Source of the DNA: Isoetes taiwanensis
Lineage: Eukaryota > Streptophyta > Lycopodiopsida > Isoetales > Isoetaceae
Reading direction: 5' to 3'
Assembly (NCBI GenBank): GCA_021234155.1
Contig: JAJEKV010000786.1
Span: 1-64,000 of the forward strand
Length of the DNA: 64,000 nucleotides
Shown: in pieces, positions 58,146-64,000 of the stretch
Numbering within the stretch: position 1 is the stretch's first letter
Layout of the letters: every line of letters starts with the position of its first letter
Translations under genes and position numbers: made by a program
Notes under the pieces: generated by a model
What the model saw: only the letters and a program-made list of their open reading frames with translations
The model's database searches: none
What the model was told of the DNA's origin: nothing

Positions 58146-59783
58146 TGTGACGTCCCCTACTCGTATACGGTGCACTCACCGTATACAAACAGGAGTTCAT
58201 CCCCCATACCAGCTCCATGCCGATACAGGGCCCTCCACATAACACTGCAACCATGACTGGTTCCAGTGGGGAGAGTGAAGGGGTCATTTTACCCCGTCTC
58301 CCTCAGGGCCAACCTAGCTGCGAAGCGAAAACATACATGTCGTAAGATATAACATAAGCACATATCCACCTCAAGGGTGGTCCATCACATCTGCATAAAC
58401 AAGGTGAGCACAATACATATGGGGGAGTTCTACCCAAGGCTCGACTCAAGGGATGACCGACGGGCTTGGGTCTCCGTAGTTCATTGCGCACGTAATTCAT
58501 GGCAATGGATTTTACCGCATATGAACATGGCATAGGGTTGTCCACTCCATCCCCCTCCCGTGCACACTTTGCGAGTAGGCTGAAAAGTGTCGGGACGACC
58601 AGTAGCCGTGGATGCATACAGCCGGAGGGGCTATTCTCGGGTTGCATCCTCCCGGTCCGATGGGGCAGGAAGGGATCACTCCCTCCGTAGAGATCTACAT
58701 CTTGACTCAAGGTGACTAGAGGGCCCTTTGCCGTGGTAGTCCATTGAACCTTGGAAAGTGTACACCACTTCACGGATTGCAAATGAGTCCATGCCTCACC
58801 CTTTTGGGTGGTGAGCCATTAGACCTAAGTCACAATGATCCCTCGGTAGGCTTTACACACGGAGGGATGGTTCAAGAGTGGGGACATGAACTCCTCCTTC
58901 TAGTTTGGCCCCTTCACCCACAACAACGGTGTGGTTCTTGTACACGGACCAAATCTATAGTGTGCTAGAGAGGCTACTCTAGAGCATCTACTACCAAGCT
59001 TTTAGGTCTCTACCCCTTCCCAATACAAGGAGTTCATAGAGATCCATCATCCACATACATCACGGAAGAACTAAAGAACTATATCTAATCTACATCATAG
59101 AGTTAGTTCTTTAGTTAGAGGTCGGTATCTAGAGATCTAGAAGGCTGGTCGCTATGGGCAGTTTTAACAGGCTAAACCCCAATGATTCTACCACTAGAAT
59201 AGGGTTTAGACTATCTAATTGGCCAAATACCGGATCCTTGAGTGGCTCCTCCTCGACTGAAGCCTCACCATCCCCAATTAAAACGCCATGGTGCAATTCT
59301 CTCGAGTTCAGGAGGAGGCGGTTAAGGTATTGAGGCAGCCAAAACAGAGTTCTAAAACCCAGAAACGAAAAAAATTGGGCAAGTTAGGGTTTCCCCCTTA
59401 ATAGACAAGGGGTTGGCTAGGGTTTCCATTATCCCCTTTAGGCATGTGGGATAATTGGTATGGGTCCACTTGCCTTTAATGGCTAGGTGGCAAAATGTGC
59501 CCACATGGAAATGTGTGCCCACATTAATGTGTACATTGGGAAATGTGCACATTAATTGCACCTATGGGTGTGGCCCACTTGGCATCAAGTGTCCACATGG
59601 AAATGTGTGCCCACATTAATGTGTACATTGGAAAATGTGCACATTAATAGTTGCACATATTCTGCACGCGTGCCCCTAGGGCTACACGGGCTACACGCGC
59701 GTGCCGTAATCAGTGCCGATGTCTGCGGCGATTGGCGGGCAGCATAAGATACGCTGGGATCGTATCGGGCCCCGAACGCCACA
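58146..59783 (-). repeat. 3' LTR of the chromovirus
   Basis: On the plus strand starts TGTGACGTCCCC and ends AACGCCACA (1638 bp). It belongs to the same family as the solo LTR at 26487-27973. An internal tandem duplication is at about 59500-59545 and 59593-59645 (cacatggaaatgtgtgccca, then ttaatgtgtacattgg), offset 93 bp, which the solo LTR does not show. The left 5-bp flank is gatgg. Confidence 0.9.
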
Positions 59784-59796
59784 TTCTCCCCACCTT
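59784..59796 (-). promoter_or_regulatory. Polypurine tract
   Basis: On the minus strand aaggtggggagaa abuts the LTR. A second tract of the same type, caaggtggggaga, lies at about 59829-59842. Confidence 0.85.
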
Positions 59797-60658
59797 GAAA
59801 TGATGTCGTCCGGCAAAGATCGTGGATCTCCCCACCTTGGGATCATCCTAACCCTAATCAACCCGATGCATACTATAACTACTATAATACTTACACATTT
59901 ATTAAGATTACCTTAAGGTAATATTTTTAGGACATTATCACGCCATTATATTATATATTATGAAATAACTTATCAATTCATAACATCATTAAAACAGGTT
60001 ACTCAATAATTCACTTAACATGACAATTAAGTTTATCAAATTAAAATTAACGTCCGGGGTACTCTTCATTCCTTGCAACACATTCCAACAAAATTTGTGT
60101 TGCAAGTCTTCAGCTTCGACCTCCTTGCCCTCCGGAGCTCTATTGGCCTGCCAGGTCGACACTAACGTTAGTATCATTTTAATTATTAATAAAAATTTTG
60201 GTTATATGGTGACCACCCCCACCTATCTACATGGATGCATGGCTAATCTCCTACGTAGGAAGAGGGTGAATCTTCCATTATGGTCGGTGGAGACAGCTTT
60301 ATATGCCTATATATCGCCATGCCTACACACCCTAGTTGCCTGGGTGGAGGATAGGTCCTTCCCGTATATGGGCGTGAAGGCCCGATTCCTCCTATCAAAG
60401 CATATATGGGGCTAGAGGTGCTTTTCCTATCGAGTGCATTCCTTCATGACCTCCTTTCTCTCGAGGTCGTCTACTCCGTAGGTGGAGCAGTAGACTTTCT
60501 AATCTACCTTCCACTTCGCTTAAAAACGCGGTCATGCCTACCTTGACATTACACCACGCCCTAGAGATCACCGTAGTGGTCTCATCATCTGTAACAACGC
60601 ATGCAACCCATACCTAGCATAGGTTGCATGCGTAGATTAATCTTAACTACACATAGAA
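59797..60658. other. Chromovirus 3' untranslated region; no gene seen
   Basis: AT-rich then mixed sequence between the polypurine tract and the coding end. A 131-codon plus-strand frame (60020-60415) lies antisense to the element and shows no family. Confidence 0.55.
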
Positions 60659-61096
60659 TTAATCTACACAAATCGACATGCTCGAAAGCCGATTTCTTTG
60701 GAGATGACCTTGCCGTCCCATTGCTCCATAAACTATGGGTCTTTGCTTTACTAAATCCTTCTTAAGTACCCATGTCGTCTTTCTTTGGTAAGTGTTTCCA
60801 CTTGACCAAATCTTTGGAGGAATTCTGATCTCCTCGTTTTCTTTGAAAGCTTTATCAAGAATCAATTGGGAACTATTTCGTTGCTCCTCCGTCATTTCCA
60901 ACAACGTTGGAGAGTCCAAGACTTCGTCTGGATTTGGAGTGTGCTTCTTCAACAAACTCACGTGGAAGACCTTATGAATCTTTAGGTGTGCTGGCAAGTC
61001 TAGCTTGTAGGATTGATTACCTACTCTCTTGACTATTCTGAAAGGTCCAGCCCACCTTGGAGCAAGCTTTTTGCAATTCCAGATCTCGAGCTTCAC
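60659..61096 (-). pseudogene. Integrase C-terminus and degenerate chromodomain
   Basis: KLAPRWAGPFRIVKRVGNQS, YKLDLPAHLKIHKVFHVSLL (the GPY/F-like end of integrase), then LILDKAFKENEEIRIPP and TYQRKTTWVLKKDLVKQ, which align with a chromodomain (ILD..., TWE...DL) but lack the usual aromatic YLVKWKG block. It would have targeted integration to marked chromatin. Confidence 0.8.
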
Positions 61097-61965
61097 CCTT
61101 CACCTTGATCTTGAGCCAAACATCATCTCCAACTTTGAACTCTCTTAACGTTCGATGCTTGTCGGCGTTCGACTTCTTGCTGCTAGGAAATACCCTCGAA
61201 CCTCTTCCCCAAGCCGCGCATATCGGCCAACATCTCTGGCTTGAAACTTCCACTTTTGACACACGGGGTTGTGCCAAGTGTCTGGAGTTAGGCACTGATA
61301 GCCGTAATTAATCATAAACGGCGACATTTGGGATGATTCCTGCTTGGTGCTATTGTATGCAAACTCCACCAAGTGAATAAATTCTTCCCACATACCTTGC
61401 TTATTCCAGACATAGTTTCAGAGCATGTCTTCTAAAATCCTACATTTGTTCCGCTCGGTTTGGCCATCCACGTGAGGGATGATATGCCGCGGCTCATGGA
61501 TAGCTTCGTCTCAATTGTTTCGTAAAGAGGTCTTTAAAAGGCACTCCATGAACTTCGGATCCATGTCGGAGATAATCTCCCTTGGCATGCCATGAAGCCC
61601 AAGATCTCTTTGGTGAAGAGCTTTGATCCAGATCCATAGCCGTATTCTGTGGTCCGCAAGGTAAAATGTGCCATTTTCGACAACTTGTCGACTACTACCA
61701 TCAAAGCATCTTTCCCCTCTTACGGTCCTTGGGAGTCCCCGGATGAAATCCATCTTTGATCACCTCCCACTTAGCGTTTTGGCACCGCCTAATGGCTCTA
61801 ATACTCCCGAATTCAAAGTTGCTTTCTGCCTTTTCCGCCGCGACATAATTGGCATTCTACGATGTAGCGAGCTACTTGCTTCTTCATTCCTGGCCAATAA
61901 TAGCTTCTTTCGCCAAGCAAGACTTTGAAATATATTTTCATGAATCGCATGGCCACTATTGGGCT
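61017..61965 (-). pseudogene. Integrase (zinc finger and core), broken
   Basis: From the right: AKRSYYWPGMKKQVARYIVE with CQLC (H2C2-type finger, about 61850-61930), MDFIRGLP (first catalytic Asp region, about 61753), LHGMPREIISDMDPKFM (second Asp), EFAYNSTKQESSQMSPFMIN and KHRTLREFKVGDDVWLKIKV. Frames shift several times; pieces of the core between are poorly readable. Confidence 0.85.
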
Positions 61966-62065
61966 GTTAATGCGTGTCGTGGAGGATCAATTTCCTTACA
62001 CACGATGATTGGTGCACGACAACTTGTTCTTATGGTATAACAGGTTGCCTTCCTTCTTATAATGT

Positions 62066-62480
62066 TTAAAGGCTTCGCTCCTTTATACATGTTCTAGCCT
62101 CCCTAGAGAGGGCTTGCCCATACTTCCTTGAAAACCACATCTGTTGGCAAGGACTCTTCAATCTTCTTACCAAAGTCATTTGGAGGCGTCGAAATTGCAT
62201 TGCAATGCACTCTAGTTGTCGGGGGTGCCTTGGCGCATCCGCTACCACATTGAGCTTCCCTGGCTTGTAGACTATATCAAAAGTCATACTCTTCAAGGAA
62301 CTCCATTTATCTTCTCGCCTCGGGTTGAGGTGTGGTTGCGTGAATACATCTTTGGAGGCTCGATGATGGTCTGTATCCAATTGGAACTTCCTTCCCAGAA
62401 GATAGTGCCTCCAAATTCTTAATGCCCGACAACCGCAAGCAATTCACGATCGTGGGTGGGGTGGCGCGTTGCCGCATCGT
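62066..62480 (-). pseudogene. RNase H remnant
   Basis: DHHRASKDVFTQPHLNPRRE, then MTFDIVYKPGKLNVVADAPR, the standard end of gypsy RNase H (FDIVYKPGKxNVVADALSR). The earlier part of the domain is too decayed for me to follow. Confidence 0.8.
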
Positions 62481-62559
62481 TCATCTTCACGGAATCACAC
62501 GCTACCACACGCTCTTCTTGCATGAAACCTTGGCTATCTTGCTATCCGCATCGTTGCTA

Positions 62560-63480
62560 CAAGCTTATCTTTCTGGGTCCGGGGGGTTGGGCGGGCGGTT
62601 TGTTAACGCTTCCTTCGCAATTCAAATCCCGCGGAGGCTTTCTTGTGCCAATGCTTTCGCCCAATCTTTCACCTTTTTCGCCCTCGTCAAGTCATTAGCG
62701 GGGCGCTATCTTAGCAGTTCTTCCACGAACTTCGTAGTACCTGCTAGGCCTAAAAACCCGACTTCATGCACATTCTTGGTTGCCGGCTGCAATGGCGGCC
62801 TCAATCTTGGCGGGATCCGCCGAAATTTCTTTCTGCTTGAGATCACATGACCAAGGTATTCCACCTTCTGGATTTTGAGTGACACTTGACAACTTGGCGC
62901 ATAACCGGTGCCTCTTCAATTTCTCTAGCACTCTCCTCAAGTGTTGCGTGTTCTTCAAGGATCTGCTATACACCAAAATGTCATCAAAGAATACAATCAC
63001 AAAGGTGTCTAAGAACTCCTGAAGATGTCGTTCATGAGCCTCATGAACGCCGCGGGGCATTTGATAAAAGCCGAAAGGCATTACCGCGGAACTCATAGTG
63101 TCCATACCGCGTTGAAGGCGGTTTTATGGATATCCTCTTCCTTTATCCGATTTGATGATAACTCGACCTTAAGTCGATTTTTGAGAAGACCTTTGCACCT
63201 TGAAGTTGATCCATCAAGTCATCCGATCCGGGGAGCGATACTTGTTCTTAATGGTGTGCTTGTTCAACCGCCTATAGTCTATGCACATCCTTAAACTACC
63301 ATCCTTCTTCTTGACAAAAAGAATGGGCGCTCCAAATGGCGAGACACTAGGTCTAATGAAACCTAGGTCGAAAGCAACTCCCGCAATTGCTTCTTTACTC
63401 CGTCAACTCCTCGCGGTTGTCATTCTCAGATGGAGCCTTACTTGTCGCTTTGTTTCCGTTCGAAAGTGCTATCTCACACT
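62560..63480 (-). pseudogene. Reverse transcriptase
   Basis: From the right: [19 protein letters not shown], then [20 protein letters not shown] (first catalytic Asp; about 63300-63140), PPSTRYGHYEF and SAVMPFGFYQMPRGVHE. FVIVFFDDILVYSRSL, with FFDD at about 62985, replaces the usual YxDD. HLRRVLEKLKRHRLCAKLS follows, and a decayed thumb runs to about 62560. Several one-base shifts. Confidence 0.88.
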
Positions 63481-63499
63481 CGACTCCCTATAAGGAGGG

Positions 63500-64000
63500 A
63501 GCTGCTTGATCTCATCACGGAAAGAGATCATGGAACTCCGTGATCAAGTTAGCTACTTTAGGTAACTTGTGAGCACCTTCATCCTTCTTTACCTTCTTGT
63601 TTTAGGTGGCTCTTGGATCTCAAGCTTGAAGATATAAGCCACCGCCATTCCTTATGCACTTGAGCATCCGCTTAGAAGATATACACCGCATGATGGGAAC
63701 AACTTCTTTACCCGCGGATCTCAATGATCTTGCCGTCGGGCGGTGTTGGGAAGGTCACATTCCGCTTCCCACAATCGATCGATGGCCCCCGCTGGTCCAA
63801 GATACTCCATTCCTATGATCAGGTCATACTTGCCAATGCCCATTACCTCTGCCCCCATCTCGGATATTAATCCCCGCAAGTCGATGTCGGGTTAATTCTC
63901 TTGCATGCCGCCGTCACTTTATCGCACTCCACTTGCTAAGACAACGGGCCTTGGCTTTGACTTTTAATGGTTTCAACTTCAACATTTCAACCATTCGGGG
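63500..64000 (-). pseudogene. Protease end and protease-RT linker
   Basis: GIGKYDLIIGMEYLGPAGAI at about 63785-63845 matches the second protease hallmark (YDLIIGMDWL) and its following segment. Between it and RT the reading is fragmentary. The catalytic DSG motif was not identified within the window. Confidence 0.65.

Larger units (their letters stand above)
58146..64000 (-). mobile_element. Ty3/gypsy chromovirus, 3' part only (continues beyond the window)
   Basis: On the minus strand, from the right edge: protease end, RT, RNase H, integrase, a degenerate chromodomain, a polypurine tract and the 3' LTR. Protease, RT, RNase H, integrase and then a C-terminal chromodomain is the Ty3/gypsy chromovirus order. 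The frames are broken many times. gag and the 5' LTR would lie beyond 64000. Confidence 0.92.

Noticed and set aside
60020-60415. 131-codon plus-strand frame in the chromovirus 3' region
   Set aside because: Antisense to the element, no recognisable domain, and lying in its untranslated region.

Overview
The window looks like repeat-dense nuclear DNA of a land plant. The reasons are Ty1/copia elements with an initiator-methionine-tRNA primer site, a chromovirus-type Ty3/gypsy element, plant-style L1 remnants with a zf-RVT tail, GT-AG introns, and almost no host genes in 64 kb. Two LINE types are not the usual flowering-plant L1 lineage, and there is a pogo/Tigger transposase. Together these hint at a large-genome, perhaps non-flowering plant, but the sequence does not settle the taxon. 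I saw no bacterial or organellar operons, rRNA, tRNA or CRISPR arrays.

Layout. 1-14.6 kb: mostly anonymous AT-rich DNA with small tandem repeats, a 600-bp foldback element with long inverted arms (10.47-11.07 kb), a broken unknown exon on the minus strand (9.07-9.79 kb) and a histone H3-like fragment followed by an acidic reading frame (12.70-13.36 kb). 14.65-19.13 kb: a decayed Ty1/copia element, cut off where a Helitron-like terminus begins. 19.1-22.5 kb: anonymous. 22.5-23.8 kb: a pogo/Tigger transposase pseudogene with a short intron. 24.6-28.8 kb: a minus-strand LINE with ORF1, endonuclease and partial RT, split by a solo LTR with a perfect 5-bp target duplication.

28.8-34.4 kb: a cluster of duplicated AT-rich cassettes carrying one intact 90-codon small ORF, one disrupted copy of it, and a divergent 64-codon ORF. 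A Tourist-like MITE and an inverted-repeat insertion are nested in it. 34.5-39.9 kb: a young Ty1/copia element with near-identical LTRs, most of its RT deleted and a LINE tail inserted in it. 40.2-47.9 kb: two 1.6-kb direct repeats, one split by an L1-type LINE, flanking a Ty3/gypsy gag-protease. 48.6-49.2 kb: a 38-bp minisatellite. 49.2-51.6 kb: a PIF/Harbinger element with a transposase pseudogene and a convergent Myb/SANT-like gene. 52-54.4 kb: a non-L1 LINE with a long intact RT frame, sandwiched between two CT microsatellites. 54.8-58.1 kb: a second copy of that LINE fused to an L1 fragment. 58.1-64 kb: a minus-strand chromovirus Ty3/gypsy element running off the window, whose 3' LTR is of the same family as the solo LTR at 26.5 kb.

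Almost every coding trace is a mobile-element gene and most are broken by stops or frameshifts. The intact frames are the RT of the 52-kb LINE and the 90-codon small ORF, with gag of the young copia nearly so. Most of the interest lies in nested insertions, where intact paralogous copies reveal the empty sites, and in three non-transposon traces: the H3-like fragment, the broken exon at 9 kb and the small-ORF cassettes.
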